Of a stretch of 64,000 nt of DNA, positions 8,023 to 15,947 are shown one piece after another (position 1 is the first letter of the stretch; each line of letters opens with the position of its first letter). The notes under the pieces were generated by a model. The model was not told the origin of the DNA. It ran no database searches and was given only the letters and a program-made list of their open reading frames with translations. This DNA is from Streptomyces sp. NBC_00102 (GTDB taxonomy: Bacteria; Actinomycetota; Actinomycetes; Streptomycetales; Streptomycetaceae): the NCBI RefSeq assembly GCF_026343115.1, contig NZ_JAPEMC010000001.1, positions 5,435,001 through 5,499,000 of the forward strand, in the 5' to 3' direction. The translations under genes were made by a program, and so were the position numbers.

Positions 8023-9384
8023 TCAGAGCGTGGCCCAGGCCTCCGTCAGGACGGACCGGAGGATGCCTTCGATCTCGTCGAAGGTGGACTGGTCGGAGAT
8101 GAGCGGCGGGGCGAGCTGGATGACCGGATCGCCCCGGTCGTCGGCCCGGCAGTACAGCCCGTTGTCGAACAGAGCCTTGGAGAGGAAGCCGTAGAGCACC
8201 CGCTCCGTCTCCTCCGCGGTGAACGTCTCCTTGGTGGCTTTGTCCTTCACCAGTTCGATGCCGTAGAAGAAGCCGTTGCCCCGCACGTCCCCGACGATCG
8301 GGAGGTCGTGCAGCTTGCTCAGGGTGGAGAAGAAGGCGTCCTCGTTGTCCAGCACGTGCTGGTTGAGGCCCTCGCGCTCGAAGATGTCGAGATTGGTCAG
8401 GGCGACGGCCGCCGAGACCGGGTGGCCACCGAAGGTGTAGCCGTGGAGGAAGGTGTTGCCGCCCCGGTAGAACGGCTCCGCGATCCGGTCCGAGACGATG
8501 CAGGCGCCGATCGGTGAGTACCCGGAGGTCATGCCCTTGGCGCAGGTGATCATGTCCGGCACGTAGCCGAACTTGTCGCAGGCGAACATGGTGCCGAGAC
8601 GCCCGAAGGCGCAGATGACCTCGTCGGAGACGAGCAGCACGTCGTACCGGTCACAGATCTCGCGGACCCGCTGGAAGTATCCCGGCGGCGGCGGGAAGCA
8701 GCCGCCCGCGTTCTGCACCGGCTCCAGGAAGACCGCCGCGACCGTGTCGGGGCCCTCGAAGCGGATCTCCTGCTCGATCTGGTCGGCGGCCCAGCGGCCG
8801 AAGGCCTCGGGGTCGTCGCCGAAGAGGGGCGCACGGTAGATGTTGGTGTTGGGCACCTTGTGCGCACCGGGTACGAGCGGCTCGAACGGAGCCTTCAGCG
8901 CGGGGAGGCCGGTGATCGACAGGGCGCCCTGGGGGGTGCCGTGGTAGGCGACGGCACGGGAGATGACCTTGTACTTGGTCGGCTTGCCCTGGAGCTTGAA
9001 GTACTGCTTCGCCAGCTTCCAGGCGGTTTCGACGGCCTCGCCGCCGCCCGTGGTGAAGAAGACCTTGTTGAGGTCGCCCGGCGCGTAGTCGGCGAGGCGC
9101 TCGGCGAGCTCGACGGCCTTGGGGTGGGCGTACGACCACACGGGGAAGAAGGCCAGCTCCTGGCCCTGCTTGTAGGCCGTCTCGGCGAGTTCGTGCCGTC
9201 CGTGCCCCGCGTTGACCACGAAGAGGCCGGAGAGCCCGTCGAGGTAGCGCTTTCCCCCGGCGTCGTAGATGTAGGTGCCCTCGCCCCGCACGATGGTGGG
9301 GACGGGCGCGTTCTCGTAGTCCGACATGCGGGTGAAGTGCATCCACAGGTGGTCGTACGCGGTTCGGCTGAGGTCCTTGCTCAC
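8023..9384 (-). CDS. Class III (omega) aminotransferase, polyamine/GABA-type
   Basis: A 453-residue PLP enzyme of fold type I. It has the phosphate-binding FTTGGGEAVETAWKLAKQY, the cofactor-stacking AYHGTPQGALS, the cofactor Asp in LLVSDEVICAFGR, and the Schiff-base lysine in TCAKGMTSGYSP. Length and motifs fit putrescine/diamine or omega-amino-acid:pyruvate aminotransferases. It sits 2 bp downstream of an Lrp-type regulator whose divergent partner is an aldehyde dehydrogenase, so deamination of a diamine to an aminoaldehyde followed by oxidation is the likely role (inference). The GTG at 9384 was chosen for its GGGGAA ribosome binding site; a GTG at 9402 would overlap the regulator. Confidence 0.87.
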   Translation of the reverse strand: MSKDLSRTAYDHLWMHFTRMSDYENAPVPTIVRGEGTYIYDAGGKRYLDGLSGLFVVNAGHGRHELAETAYKQGQELAFFPVWSYAHPKAVELAERLADYAPGDLNKVFFTTGGGEAVETAWKLAKQYFKLQGKPTKYKVISRAVAYHGTPQGALSITGLPALKAPFEPLVPGAHKVPNTNIYRAPLFGDDPEAFGRWAADQIEQEIRFEGPDTVAAVFLEPVQNAGGCFPPPPGYFQRVREICDRYDVLLVSDEVICAFGRLGTMFACDKFGYVPDMITCAKGMTSGYSPIGACIVSDRIAEPFYRGGNTFLHGYTFGGHPVSAAVALTNLDIFEREGLNQHVLDNEDAFFSTLSKLHDLPIVGDVRGNGFFYGIELVKDKATKETFTAEETERVLYGFLSKALFDNGLYCRADDRGDPVIQLAPPLISDQSTFDEIEGILRSVLTEAWATL

Positions 9385-9386
9385 GG

Positions 9387-9887
9387 CTATCGGGTTCCCC
9401 ACATATAGGTCTGCTTCTTGAGCTTGAGGTAGACGAAGCTCTCCGTGGAGCGCACTCCGGGAATGGTGCGTATGCGGGTGCCGATCGTCTCCAGCAGGTG
9501 GTCGTCGTCCTCGCAGACGATCTCCACCATCAGATCGAACGAGCCCGCGGTCATCACCACGTACTCGCACTCGTCCATCGCCGTCAGCGCCTCGGCGACC
9601 GGTTCGACGTCCCCGGCCACGTTGATGCCGACCATCGCCTGCCGTCGGAAACCCACGGTCAGCGGGTCGGTGACGGCGACGATCTGCATCACGCCCTGGT
9701 CGAGCAGTTTCTGTACGCGCTGGCGCACGGCCGCCTCGGAGAGGCCCACGGCCTTGCCGATGGCGGCGTACGGCCTGCGTCCGTCCTCCTGGAGCTGCTC
9801 GATGATCGCCAGGGACACGGCATCGACCGCTGGGGTCGATCCGTTCCCGGTCCGGGACTCCGCGCTACGACTGGCCACGGGCACCAC
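9387..9887 (-). CDS. Lrp/AsnC-family transcriptional regulator
   Basis: A 166-residue regulator. The N-terminal winged helix-turn-helix spans about residues 22-75 (LAIIEQLQEDGRRPYAAIGKAVGLSEAAVRQRVQKLLDQGV), followed by the RAM/AsnC ligand-binding domain (FRRQAMVGINV ... GSFDLMVEIVCEDDDHLLETI). GTG at 9887 is used; GTG at 9878 is equally plausible because neither has a clear ribosome binding site. It is co-directional with the aminotransferase (2 bp apart) and divergent from the aldehyde dehydrogenase, the normal place for a local Lrp-type regulator. From memory, a regulator at the equivalent S. coelicolor position (EpuRI) has been linked to polyamine use; this is unchecked. Confidence 0.87.
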   Translation of the reverse strand: MVPVASRSAESRTGNGSTPAVDAVSLAIIEQLQEDGRRPYAAIGKAVGLSEAAVRQRVQKLLDQGVMQIVAVTDPLTVGFRRQAMVGINVAGDVEPVAEALTAMDECEYVVMTAGSFDLMVEIVCEDDDHLLETIGTRIRTIPGVRSTESFVYLKLKKQTYMWGTR

Positions 9888-10077
9888 TGTGCACCGCGAC
9901 TCCGGGGAGTTGCAAGCATGGATCGATGAAATTCGTTGTCACCGTGCTCGTATCCGACTGAATCCGCACACGGTGGTGGTGGGGCCTGCCGAAAGCGTCT
10001 GCGCTCCGGCGAGTGAGCCGTAGGCTGGCCGCGAGGCACCGGGCCGACGAAGAGACCGACGAAAAGGAGGGGTGGCT

Positions 10078-11517
10078 GTGACCACCGAGGTGCGCCGACT
10101 GCGCAACTACATCGACGGGGAATTCCGGGACGCCGCGGACGGGCGGACCATCGACGTGGTCAACCCGGCCACGGAGGAGGTCTACGCGACCTCGCCGCTC
10201 TCCGGCCAGGCCGACGTCGACGCCGCCATGGCGGCCGCCGCCGCGGCGTTCCCCGCGTGGCGCGACGCCACGCCCGCCGAGCGGCAGAAGGCCCTGCTCA
10301 AGATCGCCGACGCGTTCGAGGAGCACGCGGAGGAGCTGATCGCGGCGGAGTCGGAGAACACCGGCAAACCGCTGGCGCTCACCCGCAGCGAGGAGATCCC
10401 CCCGATGGTGGATCAGATCCGCTTCTTCGCGGGTGCCGCCCGGATGCTGGAGGGGCGCTCCGCCGGCGAGTACATGGAGGGCCTCACCTCGATCGTCCGG
10501 CGCGAGCCGGTCGGTGTCTGCGCCCAGGTCGCGCCGTGGAACTACCCGATGATGATGGCGGTCTGGAAGTTCGCCCCGGCCCTGGCGGCGGGGAACACCG
10601 TCGTCCTCAAGCCGTCCGACACCACTCCCGCCTCGACCGTCCTGATCGCCGGCATCATCGGCGAGATCCTCCCCGCCGGCGTCTTCAACGTCATCTGCGG
10701 CGACCGCGAGACCGGTCGCGCGATGGTGGAGCACCCGACCCCTGCGATGGCCTCGATCACCGGTTCCGTACGGGCCGGTACGCAGGTCGCCGCGTCGGCG
10801 GCCAAGGACGTCAAGCGTGTCCACCTGGAGCTCGGCGGCAAGGCGCCCGTCGTGGTCTTCGAGGACGTGGACATCGACAAGGCGGTGGCCGGAATCTCCG
10901 AGGCGGGTTACTTCAACGCCGGCCAGGACTGTACGGCGGCTACCCGGGTGCTGGTGCACGAGTCGGTGCACGACGCGTTCGTCGCGGCGCTGGCGGCGGC
11001 GGCCAAGGAGACGAAGACGGGCCTGCCGGACGACGAGGACGTGCTCTACGGCCCGCTCAACAACGCCAACCAGCTCGCCCAGGTCAGCGGGTTCATCGAC
11101 CGCCTCCCGGCGCACGCGACCGTCGAGGCGGGCGGCCACCGGGTCGGTGACAAGGGCTACTTCTGGGCGCCGACCGTCGTCTCCGGCCTGCGCCAGGACG
11201 ACGAGATCATCCAGAACGAGGTCTTCGGCCCCGTCATCACCGTGCAGTCCTTCACCGACGAGGCCCAGGCCCTGGAGTTCGCCAACGGCGTCGAGTACGC
11301 GCTCGCCTCCTCGGTATGGACCAAGGACCACGCCCGCGCGATGCGGATGTCGAAGAACCTCGACTTCGGCTGCGTCTGGATCAACACCCATATCCCGCTG
11401 GTCGCCGAGATGCCGCACGGCGGCTTCAAGAAGTCCGGCTACGGCAAGGACCTTTCGGGGTACGGCTTCGAGGACTACACCCGCATCAAGCACGTCATGA
11501 CCTCGCTCGAAGGCTGA
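10078..11517 (+). CDS. Aminobutyraldehyde-type aldehyde dehydrogenase
   Basis: A 479-residue NAD(P)-dependent aldehyde dehydrogenase. The cofactor/substrate segment is APWNYPMMMAVWKFAPALAAGNTVVLKPS, the general-base glutamate lies in HLELGGKAP, the nucleophilic cysteine lies in FNAGQDCTAATR, and EVFGPVITV and a C-terminal HGGFKKSGYGKD follow. This pattern is typical of gamma-aminobutyraldehyde/betaine-aldehyde dehydrogenases (PatD/PuuC group). GTG at 10078 lies 7 nt after AAGGAGG; the GTG at 10072 is only 1 nt from that site. Divergent from the Lrp regulator, it likely oxidises the aldehyde made by the aminotransferase. A strong hairpin ends the unit. Confidence 0.87.
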   Translation: MTTEVRRLRNYIDGEFRDAADGRTIDVVNPATEEVYATSPLSGQADVDAAMAAAAAAFPAWRDATPAERQKALLKIADAFEEHAEELIAAESENTGKPLALTRSEEIPPMVDQIRFFAGAARMLEGRSAGEYMEGLTSIVRREPVGVCAQVAPWNYPMMMAVWKFAPALAAGNTVVLKPSDTTPASTVLIAGIIGEILPAGVFNVICGDRETGRAMVEHPTPAMASITGSVRAGTQVAASAAKDVKRVHLELGGKAPVVVFEDVDIDKAVAGISEAGYFNAGQDCTAATRVLVHESVHDAFVAALAAAAKETKTGLPDDEDVLYGPLNNANQLAQVSGFIDRLPAHATVEAGGHRVGDKGYFWAPTVVSGLRQDDEIIQNEVFGPVITVQSFTDEAQALEFANGVEYALASSVWTKDHARAMRMSKNLDFGCVWINTHIPLVAEMPHGGFKKSGYGKDLSGYGFEDYTRIKHVMTSLEG

Positions 11518-11567
11518 GCGATCCGCTCGGCCCGGTAGTCCATCAGAGCCCGAGTCCCACGGTTGGT

Positions 11568-11597
11568 GAACGGCCCCCGGTCCTCCGGGGGCCGTTC
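11568..11597 (+). terminator. Hairpin terminator after the aldehyde dehydrogenase
   Basis: Perfect 13-bp inverted repeat (11568-11580 with 11585-11597) with a 4-nt loop, 50 bp past the stop. Confidence 0.8.
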
Positions 11598-11658
11598 GGC
11601 GTTCAGGGGGTGCGGGAGGCGTGGCTGCCGTGCGCCGGAAGGCGGTCCGGGACTCTTT

Positions 11659-11670
11659 TGAACGCGTTCA
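11659..11670. promoter_or_regulatory. Perfect 12-bp palindrome TGAACGCGTTCA upstream of a membrane-protein gene
   Basis: It lies 23 bp upstream of the ATG at 11693, in the likely promoter zone and in an AT-richer patch (TTTTGAACGCGTTCATAAA). Its size and symmetry suit a TetR- or MarR-type operator. No such regulator is encoded in the window. Confidence 0.45.
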
Positions 11671-11692
11671 TAAATGGCGTACAGTGCGGGGC

Positions 11693-12238
11693 ATGAACGA
11701 GCGGGCCCTGATACGGCGCATACGCGTGTGGTTGGTCTTCTTCATCGTCTGCCTGGCACTGAGCGGGCTCACCGCCTTCCCGCTCGTGCACGAACTCCGC
11801 TGGACCGAAGAGCTGTTGTCCTCCTCCGCGTCACCGGTTCCCGAGCATCTGCCCGCCCTCATGGAGTGGATCACCCGGGTGCGCACCGGACTCGACGAGG
11901 CCGACGCACGCCACCCCTTCGTGCTGTACGGGACCGACTGGCTGGCCTTCGCCCACCTCGTCATCGCCGTGGCCTTCTACGGCCCCTACCGCGACCCGGT
12001 CCGCAACATCTGGGTCGTGGAATTCGGCATGATCGCCTGCGCGGGCATCCTGCCGCTCGCCCTGATCTGCGGTCCGCTGAGGGGCATTCCGTTCTGGTGG
12101 ACCGTCATCGACATGTCGTTCGGCGTCTTCGGCGTGGTCCCGCTGCTCGTGGTGCGGCGGCTGATCAAGAGACTGGAGGCGGCGGGGCGCACCGCCTACG
12201 GGTCGTCGATCCAGCGGGCGGCCGCCCCGGCGGGGTGA
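11693..12238 (+). CDS. Four-helix hypothetical membrane protein
   Basis: A 181-residue protein with four predicted helices: about residues 11-30 (WLVFFIVCLALSGLTAF), then a long extracytoplasmic loop, 85-101 (WLAFAHLVIAVAFYGPY), 110-128 (VVEFGMIACAGILPLALI) and 136-156 (FWWTVIDMSFGVFGVVPLLVV). A basic cytoplasmic tail follows. It starts MNERALIRRIRVW with a GCGGGG-type ribosome binding site. I recognise no family. A perfect palindromic operator candidate sits just upstream. It converges on the glycerophosphodiesterase gene, 34 bp away. Confidence 0.72.
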   Translation: MNERALIRRIRVWLVFFIVCLALSGLTAFPLVHELRWTEELLSSSASPVPEHLPALMEWITRVRTGLDEADARHPFVLYGTDWLAFAHLVIAVAFYGPYRDPVRNIWVVEFGMIACAGILPLALICGPLRGIPFWWTVIDMSFGVFGVVPLLVVRRLIKRLEAAGRTAYGSSIQRAAAPAG

Positions 12239-12272
12239 GGCCCCGGAGGGGCGGCTGCCCGCCGGAAGAAGG

Positions 12273-12977
12273 TCAACCGCCCGTTCCTGAGCGGGAGTCG
12301 GCGAGGAGGCGGCGCAGGACGTCGATCCGGTTGGTGGTGATCGAGTCGACCCCGCGGGAGATCAGCCGCCGCATGGTGCGGCCGGTGTCCGCCGTCCAGG
12401 CGGAGACGAGCAGCCCGTCCCGGTGGACGCGGTCCGCCAGTTCCGAAGTCACCAGCCCGAAGCGGTAGTTCAGCCAGCGCGGGCCGATCGCGGCGAGGAG
12501 TCCGGGACGGGGAGGGGCGAGGGTCGTCCAGGTCAGGGCGATCTCGGCCGAGGGGTCCTCGGCGCGTACCCGCAGCATCGCGTCGGGGCCGGCGCAGTAG
12601 TACGCGCGCTCACCCGCCCCGCACTCGCGCACCGTGCCCACGATCGTCCGCACCGAGGCGTCGGTGGAGCCGGGCAGGTCCACCATCACCCGGTGCGGGC
12701 CGAACGCGGCCAGCGCCTCGTGCAGCGTCGGTACCCCGCCGCCGGTGCGCTCCGCCAACTCGGCGTGGTCGAGGGCGTCCACGCGGCGGTCGATGCCCCA
12801 GAGCCGTTCGAGCGTGGCGTCGTGGAGCAGTACGGGGACCCCGTCCCGGGTCACCCGTACGTCGATCTCGACCGCGTCCGCCCCCCGTTCGAGGGCGGAC
12901 CGGATCGAGGACAGCGTGTTCTCGCGGACGCGGTAGGGATCTCCGCGATGCCCCACGGCGGTGACGGTGTGTGCCAT
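12273..12977 (-). CDS. Glycerophosphodiester phosphodiesterase
   Basis: A 234-residue GDPD with a TIM-barrel fold. The hallmark residues are in GHRGDPYRVRENT (His10, Arg11, Glu18 region), AVEIDVRVTRDGVPVLLHDATLERLWG (metal-binding Glu and Asp, catalytic His), and the late VSAWTADTGRTMRRLISRGVDSITTNRID. It hydrolyses glycerophosphodiesters to glycerol 3-phosphate plus an alcohol. There is no signal peptide, so it is cytoplasmic. The ATG at 12977 begins right at the conserved domain. It is downstream of adenosine deaminase on the same strand, 26 bp apart, so possibly co-transcribed. Confidence 0.87.
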   Translation of the reverse strand: MAHTVTAVGHRGDPYRVRENTLSSIRSALERGADAVEIDVRVTRDGVPVLLHDATLERLWGIDRRVDALDHAELAERTGGGVPTLHEALAAFGPHRVMVDLPGSTDASVRTIVGTVRECGAGERAYYCAGPDAMLRVRAEDPSAEIALTWTTLAPPRPGLLAAIGPRWLNYRFGLVTSELADRVHRDGLLVSAWTADTGRTMRRLISRGVDSITTNRIDVLRRLLADSRSGTGG

Positions 12978-13003
12978 GGGGTCATTGTCGCGTCCGGGCG
13001 GGG

Positions 13004-14038
13004 TCAGTGGTCGAGCGTCGCCAGCCACTGTGCCGTGTAGGTGTCGATCTCGGCGGCCAGCTTCCGCTTCCCGGCGGGCTCCATGAAGGAAGCCTCCACG
13101 GAGTTCTTCGCCAGCTCCGCGATCCCGCGTTCGTCGAGCTCCAGCAGCCGGGCCGCCACCGCGTACTCGTTGTTCAGGTCGGTGCCGAACATCGGCGGGT
13201 CGTCGCTGCTGACGGTGACCAGCACACCGGCCGCCACCATCTCCTTGATCGGGTGGGCGTCCAGGTCCGCCACCGCGCGCGTCGCGATGTTGGAGGTCGG
13301 GCAGACCTCCAGCGGGATCCGGCGCTCCGCGAGGTGCTGGAGCAGGGCCGGGTCCTGCACCGACGTCGTACCGTGCCCGATGCGCTCGGCGCGCAGCGCC
13401 GTCAGCGCGTCCCACACCGTCTGCGGGCCCGTGGTCTCACCGGCGTGCGGCACCGAGTGCAGTCCGGCGGCGATGGCGCGGTCGAAGTACGGCTTGAACT
13501 GCGGACGGTCCACGCCCACCTCCGGGCCGCCCAGCCCGAACGAGACCAGCCCCTCGGGCCGCAGGTCCAGGGCCAGCCGCGCGGTCTCCTCGGCGGACAC
13601 GAGCCCCGCCTCCCCGGGGATGTCGAAGCACCAGCGCAGCACCGTGCCGAACTCCGCCTCGGCCGCCTTGCGGGCGTCCTCTATCGCCTCCATGAAGCCC
13701 TGCTCGGGGATGCCCCGCCTCACCGAGCTGTACGGGGTCACGGTCAGTTCGGCGTACCGGATGTTCTGCCGGGCCATGTCACGGGCGACCTCGTACGTGA
13801 GCAGCCGTACGTCCTCCGGGGTGCGGACCAGGTCCACCACCGAGAGGTACACGTCGATGAAGTGGCCGAAGTCCGTGAAGGTGAAGAAGTCGGCCAGTGC
13901 CTCGGGGTCGCTGGGCACCTTGGAGTCCGGATGGTGAGCTGCCAGTTCCGCCACGATGCGGGGGGAGGCCGAGCCGACGTGGTGCACGTGGAGTTCGGCC
14001 TTGGGCAGTCCCGCGATGAAGGGACGGAGGTCGGTCAT
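13004..14038 (-). CDS. add: Adenosine deaminase
   Basis: A 344-residue enzyme of the metallo-dependent hydrolase superfamily. Zinc ligands are in ELHVHHVGS (His17 and His19), and the catalytic segment HAGETTGPQTVWDAL and the GHGTTSV histidine follow. SSDDPPMFGTDL supplies the last aspartates. The reaction is adenosine + water to inosine + ammonia, for purine salvage. The HVHHVGSASP start, in place of the common HLHLDG, marks the actinobacterial add-like subgroup, so aminofutalosine or another adenosine derivative remains a possible substrate. The ATG at 14038 is unambiguous. Confidence 0.85.
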   Translation of the reverse strand: MTDLRPFIAGLPKAELHVHHVGSASPRIVAELAAHHPDSKVPSDPEALADFFTFTDFGHFIDVYLSVVDLVRTPEDVRLLTYEVARDMARQNIRYAELTVTPYSSVRRGIPEQGFMEAIEDARKAAEAEFGTVLRWCFDIPGEAGLVSAEETARLALDLRPEGLVSFGLGGPEVGVDRPQFKPYFDRAIAAGLHSVPHAGETTGPQTVWDALTALRAERIGHGTTSVQDPALLQHLAERRIPLEVCPTSNIATRAVADLDAHPIKEMVAAGVLVTVSSDDPPMFGTDLNNEYAVAARLLELDERGIAELAKNSVEASFMEPAGKRKLAAEIDTYTAQWLATLDH

Positions 14039-14283
14039 CAGAAGTCTCCGGTGGTTCTCGGTACGCCGGAACCGGTCGCCCAGGGCGCCCGGTTCTCCGG
14101 CAGGGGCCCGCCGGTGGCACCGAACATGGTAGGCGGCCCGGGAAAGGCCGGGCCGGGGCGCCGAGGCTCTGTGGCCGAAATCGCCCCGCCCGCAGGCCCG
14201 CCGAGAGTGCGTGCCGGGCGTCGCGACGGGGCAGACCTTGGCTGACGCGGCACTAGCATGACGTGACCACGAGGGGGAGTCAC

Positions 14284-15021
14284 ATGCCAGAGAACACCGA
14301 GCCGTCCCGCGATCCCTGGGCGGCGCCGGACCGCGGGGTCGACCTGGGCAAGCAGGGCGGGGACGTCCGTCCGCCGGTCCACGACCAGCCGACCATCACA
14401 TCGGGGCCGGGCTTCGAGCAGACGGGGCCGGGCTTCGAGGAGACCGTGCCCGGTTTCGAGCAGACGCGGCCGGGCCCCTGGGCGGCCCCGGCGGCGCAAG
14501 GCTTCGGACCCCCGCCCGCGCAGGGCGGCTACGGGCCCGGCCCTTCCGAGATGCCCCCGCCACCGGTTTCCCCGAACGGCCCGGGGCAGCCGCCGATGGG
14601 CCAGTACGGCTACCCGGCCGCGCCGCAGCCCCCGCAGTATCCCGTGTACGCCGGCTACGACATGTACGGCGGCCAGGGGGCCTGGGCACCCGTGCCGTCG
14701 AACGGGATGGGCGTCACCGCCCTGGTGCTGGGCATCGTCTCGATCCCCCTGTTCTTCCTGTACGGGATCGTGAGCATCGTCCTGGGGGTGCTGGCCCTGA
14801 TCTTCGGCATCCTGGGCCGCAAGCGCGCGCAGCGGGGCGAGGCCAGCAACGGCGGCATGGCACTCGCCGGGATCATCACCGGGTCGGTCGGCATTCTCGT
14901 CGGCGCGGTGGTCATCGGCTTCATCGTCTGGGCCCTGACCACGCTCGGGGACGAGATCGACGAGGACGACGGTTCGTACGACGACCCGTTCGCGACCTCG
15001 CTGGTGATCGACCGGGGCTGA
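14284..15021 (+). CDS. DUF4190-type membrane protein with heptapeptide repeats
   Basis: A 245-residue protein. The first 135 residues are Pro/Gly-rich and disordered and include three exact-length heptad repeats of the type GPGFEQT (14404-14466). Two transmembrane helices follow (GMGVTALVLGIVSIPLFFLYGIVSIVLGVLALIFGIL, then GMALAGIITGSVGILVGAVVIGFIVWAL), with the KRAQRGEASNGGMALAG loop typical of DUF4190. The C-terminal tail is acidic. ATG at 14284 follows a GAGGGGGA ribosome binding site; GTG at 14263 is upstream but lacks one. Function unknown. Confidence 0.8.
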   Translation: MPENTEPSRDPWAAPDRGVDLGKQGGDVRPPVHDQPTITSGPGFEQTGPGFEETVPGFEQTRPGPWAAPAAQGFGPPPAQGGYGPGPSEMPPPPVSPNGPGQPPMGQYGYPAAPQPPQYPVYAGYDMYGGQGAWAPVPSNGMGVTALVLGIVSIPLFFLYGIVSIVLGVLALIFGILGRKRAQRGEASNGGMALAGIITGSVGILVGAVVIGFIVWALTTLGDEIDEDDGSYDDPFATSLVIDRG

Positions 15022-15036
15022 CGCGGCCCCGCCCGT

Positions 15037-15066
15037 CCGGGCCGCCGCGCGCGTGCGGCGGCCCGG
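15037..15066. terminator. Bidirectional hairpin between convergent genes
   Basis: Perfect 12-bp stem (15037-15048 with 15055-15066) and a 6-nt loop, between stops at 15021 (+) and 15075 (-). Confidence 0.75.
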
Positions 15067-15074
15067 GCCGGGGA

Positions 15075-15725
15075 TCAGACGGGCCCGGGCGCCCCGTTCC
15101 GGAGTCGTTCCCGCGCCTCCATCAGCGCGAAGCCCAGCAGGTTCAGCCCCCGCCACCGCCGGGGTTCCTCGGCCCGCTCGTCGTCCTTCGCCAGCCCGAT
15201 GCCCCAGATCCGGTCGAGCGGACTCGCCTCCACCAGGACACGGTTCCCGGTGGCGAGCAGATACGCGCGCAGCTCCGGGTCCTGCCCGAACTTGTGCACG
15301 CTGCCCGCCACCACCAGGCCGAAGCGCTCCCGCGCCCAGACGTCCTCGTCGAAGCCCCGGACCAGGCGCCCCGCCTTCTTCGCGGCGGCCGGAGTACGGG
15401 CCTCCCGCGCGGCCAGTTCCGCCTCGGCGTCACCGAACAGGCGCGCCTTGCCGGCCATCATCCAGTGCTCGGCCGAGGAGTACGTCACCTCGTCGACGGT
15501 GAACGGCGACGGCCACCACTGACTGAGGCAGGACGCGCCCAGCCGGCCGTCCGGGAGGGGGCGGTGGCCCCAGAAGAGGAGGTACTTGACCCGCTCGCCC
15601 GTCGCGGTCGCCTCCAGGAGCCGTCGCGTCAGCTCCGCGGGATCCGGGTACCCGCGGCGTTCCGGTCCGTCCGCGCCCGGTCCGTCCGTCATCCGGGTGC
15701 CGTCCCTGCTCTCTCTGCTCTCCAT
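15075..15725 (-). CDS. NADAR-family (YbiA-like) putative N-glycosidase
   Basis: A 216-residue protein. The family motifs are visible: LLFWGHRPLPDGRLGASCLSQWWPSPF, then YSSAEHWMMAGKARLFGD, VRGFDEDVWARERFGLVVAGSVHKFGQ, and ILL-type DRIWGIGLA near the end. NADAR proteins act on ADP-ribose or riboflavin-pathway intermediates; E. coli YbiA removes ribose 5-phosphate from such compounds. The start is uncertain: ATGs at 15737, 15725 and 15692 are all in frame, and 15725 has a GGAGA at suitable spacing. The N-terminal 40 residues are low in complexity. Confidence 0.82.
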   Translation of the reverse strand: MESRESRDGTRMTDGPGADGPERRGYPDPAELTRRLLEATATGERVKYLLFWGHRPLPDGRLGASCLSQWWPSPFTVDEVTYSSAEHWMMAGKARLFGDAEAELAAREARTPAAAKKAGRLVRGFDEDVWARERFGLVVAGSVHKFGQDPELRAYLLATGNRVLVEASPLDRIWGIGLAKDDERAEEPRRWRGLNLLGFALMEARERLRNGAPGPV

Positions 15726-15813
15726 GGGGGTCTCCATGAGGGCGACTCTGCCATCTCGCACTGACGGATCGCCCGTGGATACTGCCTGCTCAGAGGGGGG
15801 AGATCAACAGATA

Positions 15814-15840
15814 TCGTTGTGTAACCAAAAGGAAACAACG
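15814..15840. promoter_or_regulatory. CGTTGT-N14-ACAACG inverted repeat upstream of aldehyde dehydrogenase
   Basis: Half-sites at 15815-15820 and 15835-15840 lie just upstream of a good -35 box, in an unusually AT-rich stretch for this genome. A single TCGTTGT half-site also occurs at 9933-9939, between the Lrp regulator and the first aldehyde dehydrogenase. Possible operator; the binding protein is unknown. Confidence 0.4.
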
Positions 15841-15847
15841 GAATCCC

Positions 15848-15876
15848 TTGTTGCGCACAGGTCATTCTGCCAGGAT
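15848..15876 (+). promoter_or_regulatory. Candidate vegetative promoter for the aldehyde dehydrogenase-pot operon
   Basis: -35 TTGTTG (15848-15853), a 17-nt spacer, then -10 CAGGAT (15871-15876). This is close to the Streptomyces HrdB consensus TTGAC/TAGRRT and lies 72 bp upstream of the ATG at 15948. Confidence 0.5.
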
Positions 15877-15947
15877 CGGCAGTCAACTCGAGTAGAAGAC
15901 CCACCGGTCCGCCAGCGGTGGACGGCTCCGGCTCCGGAGGAGAACCC

